Assembly (NCBI GenBank): GCA_041591915.1
Contig: JBFHRB010000065.1
Span: 1 to 13,794, forward strand
Direction of reading: 5' to 3'
From: JBFHRB01 sp041591915
Lineage (GTDB): Bacteria; Actinomycetota; Nitriliruptoria; Nitriliruptorales; Nitriliruptoraceae
Length of the DNA stretch: 13,794 nt
The notes under the pieces are model-generated. The model did not search any database. It was not told where the DNA came from and worked only from the letters and a program-made list of their open reading frames with translations. The number at the start of each line of letters is the position of its first letter. Position 1 is the stretch's first letter. A program made the translations under genes and the position numbers. Positions 7,488-13,794 of this stretch are shown piece after piece.

Positions 7488-7985
7488 TCAGACGGTGGCG
7501 GGCTCGAGGCCGAGGACGCCGTCGATCTTCGCCTCGATCGCGTCGCAGTCCTCCGACATCGCCGCGGCGACCTCGGAGCACAGGAGCTGGCGGGCCTTGT
7601 CGAACAGGCGCTTCTCGGCCGGCGACAGGGCCTTGGACTGCGACTTCGCCGCGAGGTCGCGCAGCACCTCGGCGACCTGCTGCGGGTCACCCGAGCGGAG
7701 GCGGGCCTGGTTCATCTTCAGGCGCTGTGACCAGTGGCCCTTCTGCGGGCCGGCGTCCGTGCCGAGGACGGTCATGATCTCGCTGACCTGGTCCTGGTTG
7801 ATGACGCTGCGGAGGCCGATCTCCTCGCACCGGTCCTCGGGCACCTTCACCGTGAGGTCGGCGGAGGGGGCGGTGAGGACCAGGAACCTGGTCTTCTTGC
7901 CCTGGAACTCTCGCTCCTCGACGGCGTCGATGAGTGCGGTCCCGTGCTGCGGGTGGACGACGGTCTGGCCAGGGCTGAAGGTCAT
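7488..7985 (-). CDS. carD: CarD/CdnL family RNA polymerase-binding transcription factor
   Basis: CarD/CdnL binds the RNA polymerase beta subunit and the upstream edge of the -10 element. It steadies the open complex, notably at rRNA promoters. The 165 residues match the family in length. The N-terminal RNAP-interaction domain runs from about 1 to 60 (FSPGQTVVHPQHGTALI, then FLVLTAPSADLTVKVPED). A helical C-terminal domain follows with HWSQRLKMN, AEVLRDL and LSPAEKRLFDKARQLL. Trp85 falls at the same residue number as the DNA-wedging Trp of M. tuberculosis CarD. The ATG at 7985 has only a weak AAGGA 12 bases upstream. It is a single gene with a hairpin terminator behind it and a candidate promoter about 150 bp ahead. 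In actinobacteria this gene often neighbours ispD/ispF; those are not adjacent here. Confidence 0.95.
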   Translation of the reverse strand: MTFSPGQTVVHPQHGTALIDAVEEREFQGKKTRFLVLTAPSADLTVKVPEDRCEEIGLRSVINQDQVSEIMTVLGTDAGPQKGHWSQRLKMNQARLRSGDPQQVAEVLRDLAAKSQSKALSPAEKRLFDKARQLLCSEVAAAMSEDCDAIEAKIDGVLGLEPATV

Positions 7986-8132
7986 CGGAGTCGCTGATCC
8001 TTGCTCGGAGTGGACGTCGGACGTGCGGCCGCGCGCATCGGCGCGCTGCGATCATCTCGGTCCGGATGAGGCCCCTCCCGGGCCTGCCCGGCGATGAAGC
8101 GGGCGCTGTCGGCGGTGCGCCGCACTGTCCTT

Positions 8133-8162
8133 ATGGTAAGGGGCCGGTGTACGTCCGGCCAA
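8133..8162 (-). promoter_or_regulatory. Candidate promoter of carD
   Basis: On the minus strand, TTGGCC (8157-8162) lies 18 bp from TACCAT (8133-8138, fitting TANNNT). Transcription would begin near 8126, leaving a leader of about 140 bases. A 6-bp inverted repeat, GGCCGG and CCGGCC (8142-8147 and 8155-8160), fills the spacer and overlaps the -35, and could be an operator. The 218-bp gap 7986-8203 holds nothing else I can name. Confidence 0.35.
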
Positions 8163-8203
8163 CCGGCAATCTGTACTTGCGTGCATCCGCGCACGCGTCC
8201 CGC

Positions 8204-8635
8204 TCAGTCGCCGCTGGAGACGTCGACGGCGTAGGCCTCGTACAACAGGTCGGCGCCGCGATGGCGGTGGCGTGTCATGTGCCCCAGCAGGCGGACGACG
8301 TCCTCGCGCACGTCGTCCGGCTCGAAGGCGTCCGCGCAGCGACCCATCAGGTCCTCGACCGTCGCGGTCAGCTCCTTGTGGTCCTGCTGCAGCTGCCCGA
8401 TCCGCGCGTGGAGGCGGGCGTGGTCCACCAGCAGCTCTTCGAAGAGCCCGGCCGGTCCCTCCGTGCCGGCGATGTGCTCGTCGAGGACGGTCGCGACCTC
8501 ACCCAGGGTCTCGCGGAGGTTCGCGCACCACGCGGTCCGATTCTTGACTGGTGCCGCATTGGCTGCCTCCAGGGCGACCAGCATCTCGTACAGGCGCTCG
8601 CGACGGTCCCTGGCCTGGCGGATCCTGTCACCCAT
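8204..8635 (-). CDS. His-rich helical protein, hemerythrin-like (putative)
   Basis: This is a 143-residue, mainly alpha-helical protein with no signal peptide or membrane segment, so probably cytoplasmic. Histidines recur in helices: H54, H72, H76, H86, H119, H123 and H125, with E59, E67 and E68, and an ending HRHRGADLLYEAY. This resembles the four-helix, diiron hemerythrin/HHE layout, but the spacing is not canonical, so oxygen or iron binding is only a suggestion. The ATG at 8635 was chosen because GGGAG lies 6 bases upstream and a good promoter lies just before that. A longer reading from TTG at 8701 would start upstream of that promoter and is unlikely. The gene diverges from the FecR-domain gene across 148 bp. 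Confidence 0.7.
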   Translation of the reverse strand: MGDRIRQARDRRERLYEMLVALEAANAAPVKNRTAWCANLRETLGEVATVLDEHIAGTEGPAGLFEELLVDHARLHARIGQLQQDHKELTATVEDLMGRCADAFEPDDVREDVVRLLGHMTRHRHRGADLLYEAYAVDVSSGD

Positions 8636-8666
8636 CGGGGGCTCCCATCCATCGATCGGTCCGGGC

Positions 8667-8695
8667 ACCGTACGAGCGTCCGGGCCGTTTGTGAA
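8667..8695 (-). promoter_or_regulatory. Candidate promoter of the hemerythrin-like gene
   Basis: On the minus strand, TTCACA (8690-8695) is separated by exactly 17 bp from TACGGT (8667-8672, fitting TANNNT). Transcription would begin near 8660, giving a leader of about 25 bases that contains the GGGAG ribosome site. Its -35 lies inside the octamer TTGTGAAG, which is repeated inverted at 8748-8755 in the opposing promoter. Confidence 0.5.
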
Positions 8696-8748
8696 GGGCA
8701 ACCCGACCCCACTCGACGGGGCCGCTCACCGGCCATCCCGCGAAACGC

Positions 8749-8777
8749 TTCACAACAGCCGTGCACTCGGCCAGACT
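8749..8777 (+). promoter_or_regulatory. Candidate promoter of the FecR-domain gene
   Basis: TTCACA (8749-8754), a 17-bp spacer and CAGACT (8772-8777) place the predicted transcription start at 8784. That is the A of the first ATG, so the message would be leaderless, as is common in actinobacteria. The -10 is weak (matches only A2 and T6 of TANNNT), but its -35 is identical to that of the divergent gene. Confidence 0.4.
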
Positions 8778-8783
8778 GGTCTG

Positions 8784-10199
8784 ATGCGTCAGGCGCAGGG
8801 GGACGGCGTGCGGGGTTCGGGACGTTGGGTCGCCATGGTGGCGGTGCTCGGGCTGGTGGGGACCGCCTGCGGTGGCCGGGCACCGACCGAGCCCGATGGC
8901 ACCGCTGCGCGGATGGCCATCATCGAGACCAACGCCGACTGGCGCGAAGGCGACATCGGCGAGTACGTCAGCGGCACGGACGGTCAGCCGCTGGACGTCG
9001 GCAACTGGGTGCGCACCGACCAGACCGGCTTCGCGGAGCTCGAGTACATCGACGGCTCGCTCACTCGGCTCGACATCGAGACCGAGTTCCGCGTCAGCGA
9101 GCTGGCCGGCGACGAGACGATCCCGGAGGTGACCGTCGAGCTCGACGCGGGACGCATGTGGTCACGCGTCAAGACGGTGACGGCGACCGAGGGACGCTTC
9201 GACGTCGAGACGTCCGTCGGCGTGGCGACCATCCGCGGCACCGGCTTCCTCGTCGACTGCTCGCTCCCCGGCGGCGCCTGCCTGGTCGCGGTCTCCGAGG
9301 GCGAGGTCGTCTTCCTCGGCCTTGACGGCGAGGAGCTCGTCACGATCGTCGCCGGCGAGCAGGCGACCATCGACGCGGACGGCAACGTCACGGGCCCGGA
9401 GCCCATCGACCCGGCGCTGCTGGCCGACCCCGACGGTTGGGTGTTCGTCAACGAGGGACTCGACGCGGCCACGCAGCGGTTCGTCGGCAACCGCTCCCTC
9501 TGCAACGGGTCCCTCAAGGGCCAGAGCATCGGTCGCGCGACGACGCCCGATCGCGCCGTCGTCGTGCAGTACGACGACGTCGGCATCCCGGCGACCGGCG
9601 TCGTCGTCGGCCAACCCACGTCCTACGACATCGACCTCGTCTACGGCCCGTTCGCGTTCCCGGCGGCCGACGGCCCGATCAACGACGGGAGCAATCGCTG
9701 GTCCGCGCGGGTCGACATCGAGCCGTACGCGCGCTTCGGCGTCGGCCTCTACGAGGTCCACGCGTCCACGGGCGGGGCGCCATGCGATGCGCTCGCGTAC
9801 GTCATGGTGGCGGGGGGCAACCCCCTGAGCACCATCGCCGGGCTGGTCGCGCTCGCACTGATGGTGTTCGGCGGCCTGCTCGCGCTGCTCGCGCGCCTGC
9901 GTGCTGGCCGCAGCGGCCGCGGACACCGGTTCATGGGTGGCTTCGGTGGCCTCCTGGCGGGCCCGGGCACCGCGATCATGCTCCAGCAGTACGGCTTCAT
10001 CGCGATGACCCTGCTGTGGCTCGTGGGCAGCGCGGTCGTCGGGCTCCTCGTCGGGATCGCGCTCGGCTGGCCACGCGGCGGCCGGGCTGCGGCGGCACCA
10101 CCAGCCCCCGACGGTCCGGCCGACCTCGGCGCGTACCAGCCAGGGGAGGCAGGTGAGGGCGCGGGCGACGGTGGTGGAGACGGCGGGGGCGACGGGTAG
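8784..10199 (+). CDS. FecR-domain envelope protein with C-terminal membrane segments
   Basis: This 471-residue protein of unknown role is anchored in the envelope. A hydrophobic N-terminus (residues 14-28) ends in GTAC with Cys29, an imperfect lipobox that may instead be a plain signal anchor. A FecR-like domain spans about 55-200 (GNWVRTDQTGFAELEYIDGS, VELDAGRMWSRV, FDVETSVGVATIRGTGF, VAVSEGEVVFL). A middle region contains Cys240 and Cys334. Two membrane segments follow at about 348-370 and 400-428, then a Gly/Asp-rich tail (DGGGDGGGDG). FecR domains elsewhere relay signals to sigma factors or bind polymers; no sigma factor lies nearby, so signalling is not supported here. ATG at 8784 fits a leaderless start. 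GTG at 8808, with GGGGG upstream, is an alternative that keeps the signal sequence. The stop is 3 bp from the convergent lipoprotein gene. Confidence 0.85.
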   Translation: MRQAQGDGVRGSGRWVAMVAVLGLVGTACGGRAPTEPDGTAARMAIIETNADWREGDIGEYVSGTDGQPLDVGNWVRTDQTGFAELEYIDGSLTRLDIETEFRVSELAGDETIPEVTVELDAGRMWSRVKTVTATEGRFDVETSVGVATIRGTGFLVDCSLPGGACLVAVSEGEVVFLGLDGEELVTIVAGEQATIDADGNVTGPEPIDPALLADPDGWVFVNEGLDAATQRFVGNRSLCNGSLKGQSIGRATTPDRAVVVQYDDVGIPATGVVVGQPTSYDIDLVYGPFAFPAADGPINDGSNRWSARVDIEPYARFGVGLYEVHASTGGAPCDALAYVMVAGGNPLSTIAGLVALALMVFGGLLALLARLRAGRSGRGHRFMGGFGGLLAGPGTAIMLQQYGFIAMTLLWLVGSAVVGLLVGIALGWPRGGRAAAAPPAPDGPADLGAYQPGEAGEGAGDGGGDGGGDG

Positions 10200-10202
10200 T
10201 CG

Positions 10203-10847
10203 TCAGGCGATCGAGATGGTCTCCATCATCCGGTCGAGCACGGCCTTGTCGCGCTCGTAGTCGGTGTCGCCGATGTCGTGGGTCGCGGCGACGAGGACCT
10301 GCCCGTCGAGGTCGATGAGGTACGTGTAGGAGATCGTGCCCGCGGGAGCGAGGCCGCTGGACGACTTGCGCTCCTCCTCGACGACGGCGCGACGACCGTC
10401 GATCGTCAACTCGCGGCGGTAGAGGGACTCGTCAGGATCGTCGGACTCGCGCGTCGCCGCATCGAAGTCGACGTCGTCGATGTAGAGGCGAACCGCGTAG
10501 TGCAGGTTCTCGCCCTCGACCTTGCCGAACTCCTCGGGATGGAAGGCGCGGCAGGCGTCTGCGTTGGTGGTGTCGTTGGTGAACCAGACCGACGGGTACT
10601 CGATCGTGAACCGGTCGGCCCGACACGTCGTGAAGCCCAGTTGGCTCACCGGTGTGCCGGATGCGGTCGTCCGGTCGGGTGACGGCGCCGGGCTGTGCGC
10701 GGAGCCGACGTGCGGCGACGGGCGCGCGGTCGGGTCGAGCGGCGGGAGGGCGTCGTCGCTGCCGAGGTCCCCGGTGGTGCCGCAGGCCGTGACGGCGAGC
10801 GCCAGTGCGCTGGTCGCGGCGAACGCCTTGCGTGCGGTCGTTCTCAC
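10203..10847 (-). CDS. Putative lipoprotein of unknown function
   Basis: The 214-residue product begins with VRTTARKAFAATS, a hydrophobic core and the lipobox VTAC, giving lipidated Cys22 and export to the outer face of the membrane. A Pro/Ser/Thr-rich linker runs from about 35 to 68. The folded domain after it (CRADRFTIEYPSVWF, YAVRLYIDD, TIDGRRAVVEE, YTYLIDLDGQVLVAAT, DRMMETISI) resembles the PsbP/Mog1-like folds of many actinobacterial lipoproteins, but I cannot name a family. Cys75 and Cys99 (approximate) could form a disulfide. The GTG at 10847 was chosen because AGGAGG lies 5 bases upstream; the frame stays open further up but encodes Arg-rich non-protein-like sequence. Its stop almost touches the convergent FecR-domain gene, which suggests but does not prove a shared envelope role. 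Confidence 0.8.
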   Translation of the reverse strand: MRTTARKAFAATSALALAVTACGTTGDLGSDDALPPLDPTARPSPHVGSAHSPAPSPDRTTASGTPVSQLGFTTCRADRFTIEYPSVWFTNDTTNADACRAFHPEEFGKVEGENLHYAVRLYIDDVDFDAATRESDDPDESLYRRELTIDGRRAVVEEERKSSSGLAPAGTISYTYLIDLDGQVLVAATHDIGDTDYERDKAVLDRMMETISIA

Positions 10848-10919
10848 ATCGTCCTCCTGAGTGGGGGCGGTTGCGAGACCAACCATGTGGTGGGCGCGGC
10901 ACGAGGTGCCAACCGTGGG

Positions 10920-10968
10920 ACCTGCACGACCGTGCGGGCGTCCGGTCAGCGCTCGGTGAACCTGCACG
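10920..10968. repeat. Short direct repeat upstream of the lipoprotein gene
   Basis: The 9-mer ACCTGCACG occurs at 10920-10928 and again at 10960-10968, 40 bp apart, which is close to four helical turns. It sits in the 137-bp gap between the metallopeptidase and lipoprotein genes. It could be a paired operator but may be chance. I see no convincing promoter in this gap. Confidence 0.35.
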
Positions 10969-10984
10969 GAAGGACGGGGGTGGC

Positions 10985-11917
10985 TCAGCCGAACGGGTCG
11001 CAGTTGTCGACGTTGCCGGTGTCGAAGCCGCGCCGGAACCACTCGACCCGCTGCGCTGACGAGCCGTGCGTCCAGGTCTCGGGCGTGACCCGCGTGCCGG
11101 CGCGCTTCTGGATCGTGTCGTCACCGACCGCCGCGGCCGCCCGCAGGCCCTCCTCGAGGTCGCCCGACTCGAGGATGTCGGCCTCGAAGGCCGAGTAGCC
11201 CCAGATGCCCGCGAAGCAGTCGGCCTGCAGCTCCAGCGCCACGTTGAGTTCGTTCGCGGCGTCGGGGTTGCGGCGCTGCTCCTCGCGGACCTGGTCGCTG
11301 ACGCCGAGCAGGTTCTGAACGTGATGCGCGATCTCGTGCGCGATGACGTAGGCCTGCGCGAAGTCTCCCGGTGCGCCGAACTGGGTGCGGAGCTGGTCGA
11401 AGAAGCTGAGGTCGATGTAGACCTTGGAGTCGGCCGGGCAGTAGAAGGGGCCGGCGGCGGCGGAGCCGAAGCCACAGCCGGCCGTGTCGGTGCCGCCGTC
11501 GTAGAGGACGAGGATCGCGTCCTGGTACTGCAGGCCGGCCCCGTCGAAGATCGCGTCCCACGTCGCCTGGACGTCGTCGAGGACGAACGACACGAACTCG
11601 ACCTGCTCGGCGTCGGGGTCGAGCTCCGGTGGGATCGGATCGCCCGGCGGGGCCTGGCCCAGGCCCGACGTGCCGGGGTCGATCGCGACCCCGCCGCCGC
11701 CGAGGAGGCTCGAGCCCCCGCCGAGGAAGAACAGCACGGCGATGAGGATCAGGCCGGGGATCCCGAGCTTGCCCATCCGCGGGATGCCGCCGCCGCGGCG
11801 CGCCCCGTCGGTCGGCATCGGGAAGCCCGCGGGAGCGCCCCGGGACCGGCGCCCACGCGAGCGCCCGCGGCGGTCCTCGATGTTCTTGCTGCGGCCGCGG
11901 CGCTCGTACTTGACCAT
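10985..11917 (-). CDS. Neutral zinc metallopeptidase, YpfJ family
   Basis: This is a 310-residue membrane-anchored metallopeptidase of the putative neutral zinc metallopeptidase (YpfJ) family. The cytoplasmic N-terminus carries the family opening KYERRGRSKNIEDRRG and an Arg-rich stretch. One membrane segment lies at about 52-66 (GIPGLILIAVLFFL), so the catalytic part should face outward. Markers in order are GCGFGSAAAGPFYCPAD, VYIDLSFFDQL, the zinc site HEIAHH at 194-199, LELQADCFAGIWG with Glu229 as probable third ligand, and the ending THGSSAQRVEWFRRGFDTG. The pattern follows E. coli YpfJ closely, but the family's substrate is not known to me. ATG at 11917 was chosen because the family starts there; GGAG lies about 11 bases upstream, which is rather far. 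It diverges from the vanZ-like gene. Confidence 0.92.
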   Translation of the reverse strand: MVKYERRGRSKNIEDRRGRSRGRRSRGAPAGFPMPTDGARRGGGIPRMGKLGIPGLILIAVLFFLGGGSSLLGGGGVAIDPGTSGLGQAPPGDPIPPELDPDAEQVEFVSFVLDDVQATWDAIFDGAGLQYQDAILVLYDGGTDTAGCGFGSAAAGPFYCPADSKVYIDLSFFDQLRTQFGAPGDFAQAYVIAHEIAHHVQNLLGVSDQVREEQRRNPDAANELNVALELQADCFAGIWGYSAFEADILESGDLEEGLRAAAAVGDDTIQKRAGTRVTPETWTHGSSAQRVEWFRRGFDTGNVDNCDPFG

Positions 11918-12032
11918 CGGGGCGTGGTCTCCGGTCGGGTCGACGATGGGGTGCATCGTTGCGCATCGTGCGGGCCGGCGCACCCGCGTGCCGATGGTCC
12001 GCCGGGCCACGGGGCATCATTGCTGCCAGACG

Positions 12033-12044
12033 TGCGCATGCGCA
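12033..12044. promoter_or_regulatory. 12-bp palindrome between divergent genes
   Basis: TGCGCATGCGCA is a perfect palindrome inside the 178-bp gap between the metallopeptidase and VanZ-like genes. It could be a binding site for a dimeric regulator. Nearby, GCATCGT is repeated at 11953-11959 and 11963-11969. No clear -10/-35 pair was found in this gap on either strand. Confidence 0.3.
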
Positions 12045-12095
12045 GGTGGGGGATCGACGTTGCGGAGCGGCGAGGACACGGGTGCCGAGGGGCCC

Positions 12096-12662
12096 ATGCC
12101 GGGCCGCTTCGCCTCGCCTCGTGAGCGGCGCCTGTGGGTCCTCGCGGGCGTGCTGGTGGCGACCATCTACGCGACGCTCGGCCTGCAGCGCCGACTCGTC
12201 GACGCCTTCGGTGGCAACCAGGACCTGATCAACAGCATCTCGTTCTGGGGTGCGATGCTGATCTTCGCGTCGATCGTCGTGCACGGTGTCCGCAACCGCC
12301 CGCACGGCCTCGAGGTCGGCATCCTCATCGGCATCTTCGGTGCCTACGCCATGCTGGCCATGCGCACCGTCACGGCCTTCGAACGCTCGCACCTGATCGA
12401 GTACAGCGTGCTCGCGCTGCTGGTCCGGGCGGCGCTCCTCGAGCGCGACGGCGCGGGGCGAGAGGTCGCCCGGCCCGGGCTCCTCGCCTTCGCCGCGACC
12501 TCGGCCATCGGCATCGTCGATGAACTGCTGCAACTGGCCATCCCGAGCCGCGTCTTCGACCCGGTCGACATCGCGTTCAACGTCTTCGCGGCAGCACTCG
12601 CGGTCGGGGGCGTGACGGGCATCGGGTGGGTGCGTGCGAAGGTCGCGACCGCGCGGCGCTGA
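12096..12662 (+). CDS. VanZ-like membrane protein
   Basis: This is a 188-residue integral membrane protein of the VanZ-like family. VanZ itself gives low-level teicoplanin resistance, but most relatives have no assigned function. Hydrophobic segments lie at about 12-30, 48-65, 72-92, 100-114, 128-145 and 157-178. The family's polar signature is intact: ERSHLIEY at 96-103 between segments 3 and 4, then DELLQLAIPSRVFDPVDIAFN at 142-162 with Asp142, Glu143, Gln146, Arg152, Asp155, Asp158 and Asn162. The ATG at 12096 has GAGGGG 3 bases upstream, a little close but the best available. The next gene follows on the same strand after 124 bp and has its own candidate promoter, so this one is probably a single-gene unit. 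No other glycopeptide-resistance gene is present. Confidence 0.85.
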   Translation: MPGRFASPRERRLWVLAGVLVATIYATLGLQRRLVDAFGGNQDLINSISFWGAMLIFASIVVHGVRNRPHGLEVGILIGIFGAYAMLAMRTVTAFERSHLIEYSVLALLVRAALLERDGAGREVARPGLLAFAATSAIGIVDELLQLAIPSRVFDPVDIAFNVFAAALAVGGVTGIGWVRAKVATARR

Positions 12663-12690
12663 CCGGTGGGCGGACACGCCGTGACAACCC

Positions 12691-12719
12691 TTGCGGGGGC
12701 GCGACGGTTGGGCTTAGGT
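12691..12719 (+). promoter_or_regulatory. Candidate promoter of the beta-helix protein gene
   Basis: TTGCGG (12691-12696), a 17-bp spacer and TTAGGT (12714-12719) would start transcription near 12726, leaving a leader of about 60 bases before the GTG. The -35 matches the consensus at the first three bases only. No terminator hairpin is visible between the VanZ-like stop and this element. Confidence 0.35.
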
Positions 12720-12786
12720 CGTTCATGTGCGGACGGGGGACCGCACGCGGGGTGTCGCTCCGCGTCCGTGCAGGCCGGAGGCCGCC

Positions 12787-13794
12787 GTGGATGCCGCGCA
12801 CCGTCGCCCGTTCGCTTCGATCGCCGCCACGCTCCTCCTGGCGGCGGTGCTGGTTCCGGCGCTGGGCGTCGAGCCCGCCGCCGCGGTCGGCGACTACGTC
12901 GTCAACGACGCTGGCGACGTGGCGGACGGCATCCCAGGCAACGGGGTCTGTGACACGGACCCGGACCTCATCGCGCAGGACGGCACGCCGTGCACGCTGC
13001 GTGCCGCCATCGCCGAGACCCAGGCACTCGGTACCGGGGACGGCAGCCCGTGGGTCATCGAGATCCAGGCTGGCCTCGGGATCGCCATCGCTGGTGCTCC
13101 CCTGACCATGAACACCCACCCCGTGATGATCGAGGGCAACAACGCCACGGTCAGCCGCGGCGCGGGCGACAGCGTCTTCGCCATCGATTCGAACAACGTC
13201 ACCGTCATGGACCTCAACGTCCAGGGTGGCGGCGGGGTCAACGGCGGCGGCTTCAACGTCACCTCGCAGGGCCCGACGAACACCTTCCAGCTCATCAACT
13301 CCGACGTCACCGAGAACATCGTCACCGGTGATGGCGGGGGCCTGTTCGTGTCCGGCGGGATCGTCGACATCGTCAACACCCAGTTCGGCACCCTCGGTGG
13401 CGGCGGCGACAACCTCGCCGGCGGCAACGGCGGCGCGATCGCGTGCTCAGGCTGCTGCCTGTCGTTGCAGGGGGCCCGCCTCTACACGAACGGCGCGAGC
13501 GGCAACGGTGGGGGCGTCTACCTGGGCGCCGGTGCCGTGGCCGAGTTCCGCGGCGGCTCCGAGCTGCGCGACAACGTCGCAACCGGCAACGGCGGCGGCG
13601 TCTGGCTCGGGCTCGGCGACAGTCTCGACGTCTACGAGGGCGTCGGCTTCTACAACAACGCCGCGGGCCCGGACGCCGCTGGGCTCGGTGGTGGGATCTA
13701 CGTCACCGGCGGGACCGTGACGGTCGACGCGAGCGAGCTCGGCAACCTCGTCAAGGGCGGCAACGTCGCTGGGCTCAACGGTGGTGCCATCTAC
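12787..13794 (+). CDS. Secreted beta-helix protein with CSLREA-like N-terminus (3' end outside window)
   Basis: The visible 336 residues begin with a Sec signal peptide (AAHRRPFAS, hydrophobic core, cleavage near AAA at 31-33). A CSLREA-type region follows: VVNDAGDVADG, then Cys55 and CTLRAAIAETQA at 69-80, a variant of the usual CSLREA motif. From about 95 onward, Gly/Asn-rich turns recur with a period of roughly 20-30 residues (NGGGFNVTS, GDGGGLFVSGG, GNGGGVYLGAG, GNGGGVWLGLG, LGGGIYVTGG). This is typical of right-handed parallel beta-helix repeats of polymorphic surface proteins. It is probably secreted or cell-surface; ligand and role are unknown. An unusual CSGCC cluster sits near residue 221. 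GTG at 12787 was chosen for the strong GGAGG 5 bases upstream. The protein continues past the window, so any C-terminal anchor cannot be seen. Confidence 0.88.
   Translation, partial: MDAAHRRPFASIAATLLLAAVLVPALGVEPAAAVGDYVVNDAGDVADGIPGNGVCDTDPDLIAQDGTPCTLRAAIAETQALGTGDGSPWVIEIQAGLGIAIAGAPLTMNTHPVMIEGNNATVSRGAGDSVFAIDSNNVTVMDLNVQGGGGVNGGGFNVTSQGPTNTFQLINSDVTENIVTGDGGGLFVSGGIVDIVNTQFGTLGGGGDNLAGGNGGAIACSGCCLSLQGARLYTNGASGNGGGVYLGAGAVAEFRGGSELRDNVATGNGGGVWLGLGDSLDVYEGVGFYNNAAGPDAAGLGGGIYVTGGTVTVDASELGNLVKGGNVAGLNGGAIY

Noticed and set aside
6908..7690. N-terminal extension of the GH3 reading frame to 1037 residues
   Set aside because: The extension is Arg/Ser-rich, runs through the cold-shock gene and two terminators, and lies upstream of a clean signal peptide with its own ribosome site.
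8277..8783. Upstream extension of the FecR-domain reading frame
   Set aside because: It overlaps the hemerythrin-like gene antisense. The signal sequence and candidate promoter place the start at 8784.
11918..12010. Upstream extension of the metallopeptidase to 341 residues
   Set aside because: The family opening KYERRGRSKNIEDRR follows directly after the ATG at 11917; the added residues are Arg-rich and do not resemble family members.
12096..12662. Glycopeptide-resistance locus based on the VanZ-like protein
   Set aside because: No vanA/H/X/Y/R/S-type gene is nearby, and VanZ-like proteins are widespread without any resistance role.
13240..13794. DNA tandem repeat or CRISPR-like array in the GGCGGC-rich stretch
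   Set aside because: The repeats are imperfect Gly/Asn codons in an intact reading frame; there are no conserved repeat units with unique spacers.

Overview
The window is GC-rich throughout and its codons favour G or C at the third position. It encodes a CarD/CdnL-type transcription factor, a GH3 enzyme with an actinobacterial-style LPxTG tail, and lipoproteins with GTG starts. Together these suggest a high-GC actinobacterium, perhaps a deep-branching class such as Nitriliruptoria or Acidimicrobiia. The class is inference; there is no rRNA or other phylogenetic marker here.

Left part (1-6907, minus strand): four co-directional genes read right to left. They are a secreted, probably sortase-anchored GH3 beta-glucosidase, an isoaspartyl dipeptidase (iadA), cyanophycinase (cphB) and cyanophycin synthetase (cphA, cut by the window start). 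The last three form a complete storage-polymer cycle. CphA builds the beta-Asp-Arg polymer from Asp and Arg with ATP, CphB releases beta-Asp-Arg dipeptides, and IadA can split these into free amino acids. Spacings of 33-92 bp suggest cotranscription. The GH3 gene lies only 37 bp upstream, but a functional link is not evident.

Middle part (6908-8635, minus strand): three independent housekeeping or regulatory genes, a cold-shock protein, a CarD/CdnL RNA polymerase-binding factor and a small His-rich hemerythrin-like protein. The first two are each followed by a near-identical GC-rich hairpin capped by a UUCG tetraloop. Promoter-like elements can be proposed for all three.

Right part (8636-13794): a plus-strand FecR-domain envelope protein diverges from the hemerythrin-like gene across a region with mirrored -35 elements. 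It converges, with a 3-bp gap, on a minus-strand lipoprotein gene. Next are a minus-strand YpfJ-type zinc metallopeptidase, a divergent plus-strand VanZ-like membrane protein, and the 5' part of a secreted beta-helix protein with a CSLREA-like N-terminus that runs off the right edge. No mobile element, CRISPR array, tRNA or rRNA was seen. All intergenic gaps are under 300 bp. I found no clearly novel multi-gene system. The most notable points are the compact cyanophycin cycle, a Glu at the metal-bridging Lys position of IadA, and the symmetrical divergent promoter.
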